The position numbers and the translations under genes are program-made. The notes below the pieces were generated by a model, which saw only the letters and a program-made list of their open reading frames with translations, had not been told where the DNA came from and searched no databases. 64,000 nt of DNA, from assembly GCA_949318235.1 (NCBI GenBank), contig OX439127.1, positions 40,529,862 to 40,593,861 on the forward strand. The letters run 5' to 3'. Shown piece by piece: positions 1-16,740 of this stretch (position 1 is its first letter; each line of letters opens with the position of its first letter). The DNA comes from Ecdyonurus torrentis. Lineage: Eukaryota; Arthropoda; Insecta; Ephemeroptera; Heptageniidae.

Positions 1-1433
1 TAAAGAAATAATTATTCAAAAAAAAAAAAAATCCCACACAATATTTAAATAAAATATTCCGAGTATGGTAAGAATAATTTATTTTTTGCTTATAACAACG
101 ACTATTCATTATTGATAAACATTGAGGAAAAAAAATTTAAAGCACGTTTTAAAAATTCCAATGTAACACGTAAGCACAATATTTATAAGAAACCCATTGA
201 AAAAATATTCACTACAAGGCAATAATATTTATGATTTAGAAAAAAGTCGATAAAGCACGTTTTATATTCTGGTATATTTTTCTGTCCATGATATTTATCG
301 TATATTTAAGTCCCCACAGAAAACACCAAGTTTACAAGAAGGAGCGTTCGAGAGAGCGAGAGAGCGAGAGAGAGAGAGAGATGCAGTATAAAATTATCTT
401 ATGCAGCCTACTTCTTATTTGCAAAATATACAAGAAATGTAAAGGTTTGATCTGTAGATAGTTTCCAAGGGTTTAAATTTTGCAATTGTGTGTAGCTGAG
501 GACGTCGTCCATCAAACATATGGATGCGATACATCATCAGATACTTCAGCCCACTGCCTATATTTCTTGTTGAGTTCCATTACACCAAAGCAAATATATT
601 AACAACCAAATGGATGCTCCATGCCCTTCAATAAATAAATATAAATTTATAAGTGATTTTTTTATATTATTAGTAAAACTACTTTTCCCTAGCTTAACAA
701 AAGTTTAGATCGATATTTAAGACTTCTTCAAATATATGTTGTTGTTTTTCCCTGAATCTTGTTTATTATATTGTTGATTCCTCCCACCCCCCCCTCATAA
801 AAGTAATTTACTCTCATTTTAAAAAGGTGTGAAATTATTTTGTGTCTATTACGTATTTAATCATGGCATGTAATATACTATAGGTAATTGTTACTCATAT
901 TTAAGACCTTTTCATATCATTTTAATAATATTTTAATTTATGAAATTTGTATGTAGAGTATAGACATACAAAAATAGGTGTCTCATATTGTGAATGCAAT
1001 CAAATGAAATTGTGAATGAAATCTAAGTTACAGAACATAAATTTAATATAGCTGTTAATTATGATAATTAAACTACACACACTGAAACTAGCGTATAACT
1101 TTTATCTTTTTTTTTTTTTTTTTTTTTTTCATGTTTGTAAACTTAAATATTACAATTTTTTTGTAACATTTTACAGTATTTTTAGGAATAAAATATTAAA
1201 ATAAATTTATTTCTTTTTGAAGTATTTAATATTAATGTAAGGCTGTATATAGGAGAGTACTCCACGTATGTACCGTTAACTATAAATTACATTGCATGCA
1301 ATTACATAGAAAAAAACTGTTATTACATAAATGTGGAAAGAATAGAATCGATTAACTTGGTGGGTTTACCGATGAGACATTTGTACATTAGGTCAACTTA
1401 TAATCTTACAGTTTACTATAGAAGTATTTTCAG
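1..1433. other. AT-rich non-coding stretch
   Basis: No gene seen. It holds an imperfect (GA)n run with GAGC interruptions near 347-380, a C-rich run near 787-794 and a T run near 1108-1129. All frames are broken by frequent stops. Confidence 0.7.
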
Positions 1434-1771
1434 TTAAAGGAATAGACCAGAGAAAAACATAAGCATTTATATCACAAAACACTTGATGGGACTTACATAA
1501 ATAACTTTTGTTTGTCTCAAAACTCAAAACCCAACTGTAGCTCCGTAGCAGTGATCAGAAATTTTGATTTATGCAACCCGTACATTTTCATACTAATTTT
1601 TGCATGTTTCTGACGTCATAAACATGAATCGTCACGCAAATTGCATACTTTACAGTATTTTCACGCTCTCTCGTGGGGCATTCTGGTAAAAATTGTCAAC
1701 CGTTTTGAAGATCCCATTTTGTGGTTATTCATTAAAAAGCACATGTTGTTTCATGTGGTCTATGGCTTTAA
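1434..1771 (+). mobile_element. TTAA-ended MITE, copy 1
   Basis: The element starts TTAAAGGAATAGACCA and ends TGGTCTATGGCTTTAA, so it has imperfect terminal inverted repeats and TTAA at both borders. That is the target preference known for piggyBac-type DNA transposons. The first 35 or so bases and the reverse complement of the last 35 align at roughly three quarters identity. It has no coding capacity, as expected of a non-autonomous MITE. A perfect TGACGTCA palindrome lies close to its centre (1611-1618). A second copy lies inverted at 3487-3829, and a related element is at 10533-10852. The piggyBac assignment is inferred from TTAA alone. Confidence 0.78.
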
Positions 1772-3486
1772 CTATATCTGTATACATAGAGTATTAAATA
1801 TAATAATATAAAATACTGTACATCATTGTACATTCATTACACAGATACAGTGCTCGTTCGGACGAAGAGAAATTGAAAACCAATACAGTCAGAAATTATG
1901 GAACATTATTATTTTATAAAAATCTAAGATAATTGTAAATTATCTAAGGTAAATTGATTAATCATGTGTAGTTGCATGGAAAATCAATGATGCAACCTTT
2001 TTTTAAAATATATTTACTCGTGCATTCAAAAGATCTAAGAAATAATATAAAATCATTTTTATAATATATATGATATATTATAAAGATTCCAGCACGGGGA
2101 AAAACGTCTAAACAATTTGAATTTCTATTATAAGTTGAACAGGGCAAAAGCGTTTTTCGCCTCCAGCTACTTCCACCCTCATTTGGCACACAACCGCATC
2201 GTTTCCTCTTCAAATTTTGCAGCCTACATACTCGTGACGTCATGCAAATTGAATTTGCCGCTCCCCACTATAAGTTGACACTTTTCAATCTGTGCATTTC
2301 CCCAAGTGACAAAATAACGTCGAAACCTCCCTCTAATGTACGTGGAATAAATCCTTTGAAGACGCGTTTAATGTTATAGCGAAATGTATATAACATGTCT
2401 AAATTACTCACTATAGAAAATACTAAACAAAAGTATAAGCTAAGTAAAATACGTCACGTAAGGAAGTTGTTAGCATTAAAGACACAAAATATCAAATATA
2501 CAAGAAAGTTGAAAATTTATTTTTAGTATCTGCATATTTACAAGAGGTTGCGTTATATTTATTATTATAAAATGAGTATCAACGTTTTAATTTTTTTAAT
2601 TTAATAAACCGTGTTAATTATAACCACAATCTTATGCGTATAGTAGAAATACTTGAGATTAAAACCCTCTTAAAATCTTCATTGGAGGTGGGGATGCGAT
2701 TTTATCATTTAGTTTCTGGATTAACTTGTGTAAAAATTCCATGTTACCTGCATCGTTTTATTATTATTTATTTTTTTATCAATTTAGAAATTAAGTCGTA
2801 CACTATTTTTTGAAAAAATTTCTTTGGTGATGAAAATCTTGATTTGTATTTCAATTATATTGTTACATACCAAAAACTTGTTCAAATGTTGCATTGTTTT
2901 CAATGTATAGTAAATTTGATTGCCCACTCTCTCCATTTAACACCATGAATTTGGCAAGCAATTTAATTTTTTGCAAGGACTCAAATATTCAAAATAAAAT
3001 TATAAATGATAACATTTAAAAATATGATAATACTACATAACACCCCCCTGTAAAATAACTCTGCAAAATAATGAATCCAAATTTGTTGTATATTATTGAT
3101 TGAAATAAAGTATTTGTTCACACGGAGCAATATTTAAACTGTGCAATAAATTGAATTGCATATGAAATTTTAATGCTTTTAAATGAAGATTGTATGAAGT
3201 CAATTTTATTGCATATTGAAATGAATCACCATTGTGAGCAAGCCTCATAACGAAGGAGCTTCTCCACACTAAGCAGCTATTTTATACCAATTTACCTACA
3301 TCAAATTTAGAATTTAAAATCAGATACGAGAAACCAACTTTGCAAGAACTGATTAGTAAAAAAGATTTTAAAGGAAAAAAATCTTGATAAAGTAACAGAA
3401 ATTAAAGATTGGAAAAAATGATTTTAAAACTGCCATAGACATCTTGTGAGAGAGTAAATATTTTTTAATCCACGACAAAATTGAAC
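1772..3486. other. AT-rich spacer between the two inverted MITEs
   Basis: No gene supported. A short GC-richer patch at about 2090-2290 contains a CRE/octamer composite (2235-2249). The 93-residue minus-strand frame over it (1962-2243) has no recognisable domain and ends in AT-rich low-complexity sequence. Confidence 0.6.
2235..2249 (+). promoter_or_regulatory. Composite CRE and octamer motif
   Basis: TGACGTCA (2235-2242) overlaps ATGCAAAT (2242-2249) by one base. These are the exact consensus sites for CREB/ATF-type bZIP factors and POU-domain factors. The sequence match is direct; any function is inference, because no promoter or transcript is visible nearby. It lies in a locally GC-richer patch. 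Confidence 0.3.
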
Positions 3487-3829
3487 TTAAATCCATAGAC
3501 CACATAAAACAACATGTGCTTTTTAATGAATAAACACGAAATGGGATCTTCAAAACTGATGACAATTTTTACCAGAATGTTAATGTAGCCCTAGAAGAGA
3601 GCGTAACAATACTGTAAAGTATGCAATTTGCGTGACTATTCATGTTTCTGACGTCAGAAACATGCAATAGTTAGTAAAAAATGTTGTGCGAGTTGCATAC
3701 ATTGAAATTTTCTGATTACTGCTACGGAGCTGCAGTTGGGTTTTGAGACAAACTAACGTTATTTATGTAAGTCGCATCAAGTGTTTTGTGATATAAATGC
3801 TTGTGTTTACTTCTGGTCTATTCCTTTAA
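3487..3829 (-). mobile_element. TTAA-ended MITE, copy 2 (inverted)
   Basis: This is the reverse-oriented partner of the 1434-1771 element. It begins TTAAATCCATAGACCACAT and ends TGGTCTATTCCTTTAA. Homology to copy 1 runs the whole length, including the poly-purine patch, the central TGACGTCA (3649-3656, here inside a longer CATGTTTCTGACGTCAGAAACATG-type palindrome) and both ends, with scattered substitutions and small indels. TTAA borders both sides. No coding capacity. Confidence 0.78.
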
Positions 3830-5371
3830 TTGTAAGCTTGTAACGAGTAAAGAACGCTATAGTTTGGTATACAATTTTAGTCTGCGTTATAGCTGTTCGT
3901 GTATTCGTATGGAGAGTTTAATTATCGTAATGATAAATATCCGCTACAGGCAATACATATGGTAAAATTTTATAACACAATGTCTGTACTAGCGGCTAGT
4001 ATCATGAGGTTACTACAGTAGTATACATATTATTGTTATTATACTGTATTATACGCTATAGGCACTTAAAATAGTATGCGGTTTTGGCTGTACAGAATAA
4101 TAATGTAAACTAATGTTGGAATTACATATATCAATTATGTGTGGACAAAATAATTTTCGTAATTCATGCTGTATATTATGTTGTGCAGTAAATGTTCCAG
4201 AAACTATTATGCTAATTTATACTCACATAATTTTTTTTTCCTGTTCCTTTAATTTCAGACTGAAGTTCTTATTTGCTCTCTCCAGGAGGCGTCCCTGTTA
4301 GCTTAAAGTTCAATACGTCATCTTACATAGTTTGTATTTTTATTGGTCCAATCTAGAATTAACATGAATTAAAGCAGCAATGTTACTTGTAATATATATT
4401 ATGACAAAAATGTGCAAGGACGATGTTATTGTGCAGAAATTGAGCTTCAATATATGTATATAAATTTAAATGTTATCATTAATTGAGTCATTTATTTTAC
4501 TATTATTTTATGAATAAAAAATATAACAATACATTGCAATATTAATTTTTGAAAGTAACGGTAAATATTTTTAAAACCCTAAATTTATTGTTTTGCAGTC
4601 CATCAACTATGAGAGTAAATTAAAATAATAATAAACTTAAGTTATGCAACTGACAAATATTTATTTTCGTTGGTACCCTAGACTCCGTTGAAATTATTAC
4701 AGTAAGTAGGATAAATAAATTATAAAAAAATAAAAAATAAAAAAAAGGGCTACAACTTGGAATTTGTCATAGTTAAGATTTTGCACTTTTACAATATTTT
4801 CGTATTGCAGCTTTATTGCTGTAAGCTAAAATTTCATTGATTGAAAAACTCATTCTATAACATGATATTTATTTCAGGACGTTGCTTAACTGATACTCTA
4901 TTTATTTTTTGCACAAATGACATCAATATGCCAACAAGGAAGATATTTTTATAAATAAAAAGTTGACTTTATATTAATGAAGAAGTAGTAACATGATCAT
5001 ACGTTCATGTTTATTATTTTTTTCCACACCAGTAAGCACAAAGTATTGAGTTTCCAATTATTTCTTTGTGAAAGAAAACAACGTCCATTTCATAATATAA
5101 TGATGTCTTATACAGTACATAGATAAACGAGCAAAACTGATTAACGACCTGGTAAAAGTTAGAAACAACGTTAAATGTAAAATATGCCAACCTGGAACGT
5201 CATTCTATGTAATCTATGAACAAAAAATTACCCCATAAAATATATATAAACTCATCAATGATATTTGATATTTTCTATTATCCCGCACTGAAAAAGAAAA
5301 GAAAAAAATTCTTTGCAAATGTTGTTCCTATTGGCTCCCTGCAACTCAATTCAATAACTAAATTAATTATA
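3830..5371. other. AT-rich non-coding stretch
   Basis: No supported gene. At about 4245-4305 a pyrimidine tract ending in CAG precedes a GC-richer piece, which could resemble a splice acceptor, but the frame is too short to call an exon. Confidence 0.6.
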
Positions 5372-7004
<1,633 letters not shown>

Positions 7005-7253
7005 AATAATAATATAATAAAATGGTTTTTATTAAGAGGCCACAAAAGGAACAAGCCCACTAGCGTGGTCCTCTGACATTACAGAGCAATTTGCCAGAGA
7101 AATCATAAATACAATAATATACAATATAATAGAATAGTTTCAGTAGTTTATCTCAAATACATCCAGGCAAACATGAACATTTAATGGATAGAACATTATA
7201 CGTATTGAGAAAATTTTGAGACATTAATTAATTGAAATAATATAATAATATTT
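7005..7253 (-). repeat. Dispersed retroposon-like repeat, copy 1
   Basis: This ~250-bp segment recurs inverted at about 25782-26035. The best conserved block (about 7030-7105) reads on the minus strand as a GC-richer core containing CCACGCTAGTGGGCTTG, followed by CCTCTTAATAAAAACCATTTT and then an (ATT)-rich tail. A conserved core followed by a simple AT-rich 3' tail is typical of SINE or LINE 3' ends. Homology continues upstream on the minus strand with many substitutions. Family unknown. Confidence 0.65.
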
Positions 7254-7379
7254 CTAATGTGATTTATTGTAAATAAAATTACAAGTATATAATACTAATT
7301 TGAATAAAAGAGATTAGTATTATGCTATTTTACAAAAATAGCAAAGAAATTATTACTGTCTTCATATATTCATTGAAGT

Positions 7380-7775
7380 GGGAGGCCAAAATGCATACTC
7401 CATGCCACCACTCAGCTTTGTGGCTTTTTAGCTTGAGGGCTAATTTGATGTTATTTCAGACAAAAGTCTTACTGCCCTCTCTGGGGTGACGTCCTTTCCT
7501 GGGCGCGGTAGGACATTATTCCCCGAGTTCTATATAGAGCTGGATGCCCTTAAAAATCGAGGCACTTAAAGGTGGGTTACCTCCTGGCCGCCTAATGCTT
7601 CGGTCTTCTCGCGCACGCAAACGCGAGCTAGGCTAAGAGACTCACAGGTCTAAAACCCACCCCCACACCTATGCCCCCTCCTGGGCAGGGACGGAAGCGA
7701 CCCCGGGCCCTGGAACCCAGCGCTACCGCTGACTCAAGGCCAAATTCCCATTATTATTATCATTATTTTTATGAT
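7380..7775 (+). repeat. GC-rich retroposon-like island with (ATT)n tail
   Basis: This block of roughly 370 bp is far more GC-rich than everything around it. It includes GGGCGCGG, CTATATAGAGCTGG, several CCC/GGG runs and a CGCGCACGCAAACGCG stretch. It ends on the plus strand in CAAATTCCC followed by an (ATT)-rich tail (about 7750-7775). That organisation fits a SINE or the 3' end of a non-LTR retrotransposon. I could not identify convincing tRNA-type A and B boxes, and no frame codes for a recognisable protein, so the class is uncertain. It lies ~125 bp from an opposite-oriented repeat that also has an AT-rich tail. Confidence 0.55.
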
Positions 7776-8694
<919 letters not shown>

Positions 8695-9138
8695 TTTTTT
8701 CTTTTCATATTATAAAGTGCTGAAAGATTTAGCTTAATATGTAATTAAATTAATTACGTAGCGTTCCTGTGAAGAAGTCAATGAGGATTATCTTTAGACA
8801 TATACTTACTCACAAGAGAAGTAAAAGCATACATTGATTTCAATATCGAAATAACAACATTATAACTTAATGTGTAAGCAGCATTATATAAGATTTGCCG
8901 TAGAAATAGCTGAGCCTTAGCTTGTACCAATCACTCACAGTATCAACTCCTGCACTATATTGATTGACAATATCGCAAATGTTAAAGTTTACAGACTTTT
9001 GCCTTATCTCGTAATCTATTGTGCCGAGATAATCTAGCAACTCGGGTACATAGCAGGAAATGTTACAATTACTACTGCACTATTTCTTTTGAAATGTTGG
9101 CAAAAGTTGTATAATAACTTTTATGGGGTAGTTATGTT

Positions 9139-9140
<2 letters not shown>
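8695..9140. other. AT-rich non-coding stretch
   Basis: Nothing recognisable on either strand. Confidence 0.6.

Positions 9141-9219
<79 letters not shown>
9141..9219. repeat. (GA)n microsatellite
   Basis: Nearly perfect GA array of about 78 bp. Confidence 0.97.
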
Positions 9220-9220
<1 letters not shown>

Positions 9221-10482
9221 ATAATATATAGGGAGACTATAAAAAAAGTTTTTTCTTCATAAAAATTACAAAAATGAAAACAAAGAAATAATAAAACCAA
9301 TAATACTATGAACGGACGATGCAGTGTTCAATAGTCAACTTAGCGCATATTTGATTGTTCGCATTGCAAGTAAGTTTCGTTAGAATTTTCATGTAATGTA
9401 ATTTTCATTTTTTTGTAAATTTGTCACTTACGAAATAAAAATTAGAATACATTCTGAAACTTCATATTTTACATTGCATGTTAAATTACTTTTGTATATT
9501 TAATATTTATTTTACAATATTATTATTATTATTTTCCAAGCACAAGATGGTTTGTATTATAGTTGGACTGTCGATTTACAGATCACGTATTAAATTTTAT
9601 ATAAAGCAAAAGTTGACTATAATAAGAGCTTGTTCTACTTTTTCAGCGTGTTTGCACGGCTTGGCAAATGGTGTAGATTTACACAAGCAAGCGAGTGAAC
9701 TGTGGGGACCGCAGAGCACAATGCAGGAATGCATTGCAACATTGCAATAAACTGAAAATAACAAAATAAATTATGTGCAATGAATTTAAATTGAATTCTG
9801 CTAGACAAATAATATAAAAAGTTCATCTTTCATAGCTATACGATAACAATATGGAATAGCATTTTGTAAATACAGTGCAGTATACAGTATATCACAAAGT
9901 GAGTGAAACGTATAATTTCAAGTGAGCAACAAAAATGATGCCATAAAAATTTTACTCACTCTTTATCTTATTCGAATAAAAAGTTTTTTGATGAAAATAT
10001 AATTTACTCAGCTTACAACATAAAGTTTGTCTGTCTTTTACTTAAAAGATTTATTTTATTTCATGACTAAAATGTATAATACCAAAAACAACTAAAAAAA
10101 ATTGCGTCATGGAATATGGTATGGTTATAGCCCCTTTTCACTCCCCTGACCTTTGATTTTTCTAATGAATTGTTTATTTTATAGGTTTGTGCTGTAGAAA
10201 ATTATGTTTGTATACTAGTAAATAGTCGAAGGTAATTATTAATTTTAATTAGGAGCTCAAATAGACATCCCATCACAATTATATTACAAACTTTTGGCAC
10301 GTTTAGCGCTTATGTCCTTGTTTGTGTCGTAAAACTTTAACATAACAAATATAAAAACACTCGCATTGTTTAAACTGTGTGAGTGTAAATATATGTACCC
10401 GTATTTTTAATTGATAGACGAGTAAACAAGCTAAATAACGTACGACATTAAATTTTGTTCCCGTTAGCTTTCGACAGAACGT
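9220..10482. other. AT-rich stretch with one exon-like patch
   Basis: Mostly featureless. At about 9647-9750 a pyrimidine tract ending in CAG is followed by a GC-richer open frame of about 34 codons ending in TAA. It could be a terminal exon, but no matching upstream exon or domain is recognisable and it may be chance. Confidence 0.35.
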
Positions 10483-10528
10483 ACATATGTTACATATATG
10501 TTACGTATATGTTACGTATATGTTACAT
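10483..10528. repeat. 12-bp minisatellite
   Basis: About four tandem copies of a 12-bp unit of the form ATGTTACRTAT, placed immediately before the TTAA-ended element at 10533. Confidence 0.8.
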
Positions 10529-10532
10529 GGAC

Positions 10533-10852
10533 TTAAAGACATATATAGAACACTTTGAACAAATAACATTTCTAGTATTCTAACATACCTAAATAAACGT
10601 TGATTTGGCCGGTGTCATTGATTTCTAATTTATTTTACATTCACAAAATGTCAGCTGCATGTTTATGACGTCACAGCTTGCCTGTTTCCGCGCGCGTGGA
10701 CTAGTAAGCTGTGATGTCATAAACTTTAATCTAACATTTTGTAAATGGAAAATAAATTAGAAATCAATGACTCCGGTCAAACTAACGTTGATATTTAGGT
10801 ATGTTAGGATACTAGACATTTTTTTTTTGTTACATGTGTTCTATTCCTTTAA
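10533..10852. mobile_element. Palindromic TTAA-ended MITE, copy 3
   Basis: The left arm (from TTAAAG at 10533) and right arm (to CTATTCCTTTAA at 10852) are reverse complements over most of their length, separated by a short GC-rich loop around 10680-10700 containing GCGCGCG. The arms share blocks such as ACATACCTAAATA, AACGTTGAT and ATTTCTAATTTATTTT. TTAA borders both ends, and the end sequence TTCCTTTAA matches the 1434/3487 elements. It also carries TGACGTCA (10666-10673) near its centre. No coding capacity. The arms would fold into a strong hairpin. Confidence 0.82.
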
Positions 10853-11214
10853 TAGTAAGTTTACTCTTCAATAATGCAAAAGTAAAAAATATTTTCTACT
10901 GTATGAGGTCTTGTTTAAAATAGAGGAAATAATATGCAATTGAAAAAAGCTCTGCAAAAAATTGTTCAGTAAATATTGCATGAGTTAAAGGTTGAGCTAT
11001 AGGTTTAAAACTATAATAATCTCACAAGCTTTCAATTCGGAAGAAATTGCTTTGTTAAAGGAATAAAAAACTTAACTTTTAAAATCTCATTTTCATAGAA
11101 ATTGTTTCGTATAATAACAGACTTTTCTTTAGCATATCTGGCGGTCAATGAAGTTCATGTTTGGTTCATAAAACTATGTTCGCTCAATTATTTCCTGAAA
11201 TAACAAACTTTCCA

Positions 11215-11217
<3 letters not shown>
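10853..11217. other. AT-rich non-coding stretch
   Basis: No gene. A TTAAAGGAATA sequence near 11056 resembles the MITE end, but no partner end was found. Confidence 0.55.

Positions 11218-11290
<73 letters not shown>
11218..11290. repeat. (TA)n microsatellite
   Basis: Pure TA array of about 73 bp. Confidence 0.96.
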
Positions 11291-11294
<4 letters not shown>

Positions 11295-12953
11295 TATATA
11301 TATCTGGATTAAAAATGCAGACCTATCAGCTTTATATTTGTGGATGTTTATTCTTTTATTATTATTGCGTCGTGTTTCTGCCTCACTGCTTACTCGGTGA
11401 CGGTGATTATAAATTGTACCTCACAAGAGACTCAAAGCAAAAAGTTGGATATGATATTAAAAAAATATCTCTCACCTTATATTGCTATAAAGTTGAAAAT
11501 TAAAATTATTTTTCAACAAAAGAGGAAAATTAGATTGATAATAACTTAACAATAATATAATTGAGAAAAAAAGGTGTATTTTTTTAATAAAAAAAAATAT
11601 TATGATATTAAATATTTGAGAAAAGCGTTAACAAGAAATAATAACAGCTTAAGCGTGAATAAATTAAAAGCAGCAAAAAATATTAAATAATCTTAAGGTC
11701 TTGATATTTACTTTTAATTTATTCGAATAAGAATACAGATTTCAGAATGGAATGTAAAAGAGATTGAATAGAAGGTACTCAAGATTACTATACAATACCT
11801 TTTATTGGAAATTGTTTATTAGTTGATTCTTCTTCTTAAACATTTCAAGAGGGGGAGCGGAGCATATTGTTATTTATTTATTTATGAAACTTGATCCTTC
11901 TCCTATCTAGATAATGTATGTATGAATCAAAACGTAATTAAATTCTTTAAACAATTAATTATCAATCGCAAAAAAAAAGTAATGTGTGATTAAAATAAAT
12001 ATTTTAGGAGGAATATAATATGATTTTTAATTTCATATATTAAATGACATCGCTAAAAATGCACTATTAATAGGTTGTGATAGAGTACTAAAAAATGTTC
12101 CCTTAATTTCATGGAAGTGGAATGTCATAAAAAATGCACCGATATTTATTTTATTGGATTATTTATTTTGTTTGGAAACTCTTGAATTTTTAAGCTTTGT
12201 TCAAGTCCGTAAAGAAAAAGTAAAGAGATTTTTGTTTTCATGTGTTGGCAAAAAGAAGCGATAATTCAGAGCAGGGCCATGCACGTATTATATGATACTT
12301 TTTCTTCTTGTTGTTGTTGGCGCCGAGAAAATAAAGCTCTTTTGCTGTGGATTTTTTAGTTTCAACTTTTAGCTTCAAGACGTGGTGCTTTTTGTTAGAG
12401 CTGCTTAATTTATTGCACACGCAAAGTGTACAACAGTGCGTCACTTTCAGTATCTCACATTGCTCACTTTGAGCCCTTTGCCTTCTTCTTTTTTTTTTTT
12501 TTTATCATCTTCTTCTTTCAAATCTAAAGATATGCATCAACTTATTGTTATAGGATTTTACTGAGTTAATTTTTCAAACAGAAAATCCCCCTAAATAATC
12601 CTTTTTGTAATTGCGAAGTCAAAATTTCATCACATAAAACAGCTATACAAAAACCCAACACAATTTAGGTAGCAGGTGATCGGGTGACAAATCTACAGAC
12701 TGAACAGTTGTGAAATGTAAAATCATCATGACGTAAAGATGAACTGTTACTTAAACGTTTACTTATTTTAAACACATGATGCAAACACTATCAAACATTT
12801 ATTAATTTGAATATAGCATGCAAATGTGAAATTTTAAATTTTAGTGCCAACTTTTAAGTCAAATTAGAAAAACTTTTTAAAGTTAAAATAATAATAAAAA
12901 AATTCCAAAAAAAAAAAAATAATAATTAAATTAAGTAAATGTTAAAAGTTTGG

Positions 12954-12954
<1 letters not shown>
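11291..12954. other. AT-rich non-coding stretch
   Basis: No supported gene. It contains short A/T runs (near 12487-12503 and 12908-12920) only. Confidence 0.6.

Positions 12955-15259
<2,305 letters not shown>

Positions 15260-15332
<73 letters not shown>
15260..15332. repeat. (TA)n microsatellite
   Basis: Pure TA array of about 73 bp. Confidence 0.96.
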
Positions 15333-15334
<2 letters not shown>

Positions 15335-15526
15335 TTAAAAAATATTGGAGTTGAAAGTTTATCTACATGTTCACTACTAATATTATTCTTATATTCCTCA
15401 TGAAATATTATCTCACGATGCTTGAAAACAAAATTTGATAGTTTGATTGCAGTTAATCTTACCATATGCAGTTTGCCACAAAATATTTTTACTTATAAAT
15501 TAAAATTTAATACAAACCTTTAATTT

Positions 15527-15629
<103 letters not shown>

Positions 15630-15899
15630 TTCAAACAATTTACATTTATCAATAATATATTCTATCCCTACAATATCTGTTTCAAATCCCGACTTAAACA
15701 AATAATAATTAACAGAGAATGAATTAAAAATATACAATTTGAATAACTGAATTTACATTAATACGTGTTTTGTTTTAAAATCAGAAACTTATAATTTATC
15801 AAAAAGCAAATTCACAGACATGTATGTTTCTTTTACATTGGAATCAAGCTTGAGTTTTAGTAGCAGATAACATAGGTTCACACATATTTATACATCTAT

Positions 15900-16298
15900 A
15901 TGGAAGTGGTTTTCAAAGTTAGCTTCCGTAGTAAGGTCTTTGTCAAGTGTTTTGTGGGGAGTGGGTTGCCAGTAAGTGGCCTTAAATTAATTACAGTTCC
16001 AATTTGTGCGACCAACTTCTTTGCAAACGTTTCTGTAATACAAAGACTCCCCCATACAGAGCATTTATTGTACCAGCAGCCAGCACACGATTGCGATAAT
16101 ATATTTTACCATTTAAATTTCGATCCAGGGACAAAATTGCAGTATTGCATAGGCAGCGCATTTGTTATTTTATTGTACATATCAGATACAACATTTTTTT
16201 CTTTACACTGCACTAAAAGCAAGGCAAAACCACCCTCTAAATTCATCGTCTCACCCTCCATAAAAATTCAAGCACAGGTATTAATGAGCTCGCTATAA
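15900..16298 (+). CDS. Uncertain 132-codon open frame
   Basis: This is the longest ATG-started frame that does not depend on simple repeats. It opens with ATG at 15900 and runs 132 codons in a locally less AT-rich segment. The translation has mixed composition, including several Cys and Pro and a stretch around residues 60-75 with His, Asp and Gln, but no domain, signal peptide or convincing membrane segment that I recognise. No neighbouring exon or splice pattern is apparent. A frame of this length could occur by chance in a 64-kb window, so it may be an exon, a decayed repeat ORF or nothing. Confidence 0.18.
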   Translation: MEVVFKVSFRSKVFVKCFVGSGLPVSGLKLITVPICATNFFANVSVIQRLPHTEHLLYQQPAHDCDNIFYHLNFDPGTKLQYCIGSAFVILLYISDTTFFSLHCTKSKAKPPSKFIVSPSIKIQAQVLMSSL

Positions 16299-16703
16299 AG
16301 TACATAACTTTTTGTAATTTATAAATGCCTCTCGCGTTTAATTTTGGACTGGGCTGATAGAATATTTTCTCATGCACGATCAATTAACAGCACAATCTGG
16401 GAGATAACTTTGTGCATAGGAACTTTCCGTTCTCTACATACATTTTGGGTACAGTTATGTATTTTCATTTTTATCTATCATTACTTAGAAAATAAACCTT
16501 TTATTTATTTTATTTGCAACATTTTGTAATGAAAAGTTTTATTTCAAACTTTTATCCGAGGCTCATTTTTAAGTTTTCTGACAAAAAACGATAGCAGTAT
16601 TTTTTAATTTATTAATCTATTTAGAACCATAGTATCTTTCCAAATGTTTGTCTAAAAAAATTTTATGTATATAAAAAAAAAGAGTAACAAAAGATGACCA
16701 AAA

Positions 16704-16740
<37 letters not shown>

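Noticed and set aside
7380..7775. tRNA or rRNA gene in the GC-rich island
   Set aside because: No cloverleaf or proper A/B box spacing could be made, and no rRNA signature; the (ATT)n tail fits a retroposon better.
11050..11085. Fourth TTAA MITE from a TTAAAGGAATA match
   Set aside because: No second end or internal homology was found nearby; the match is too short.
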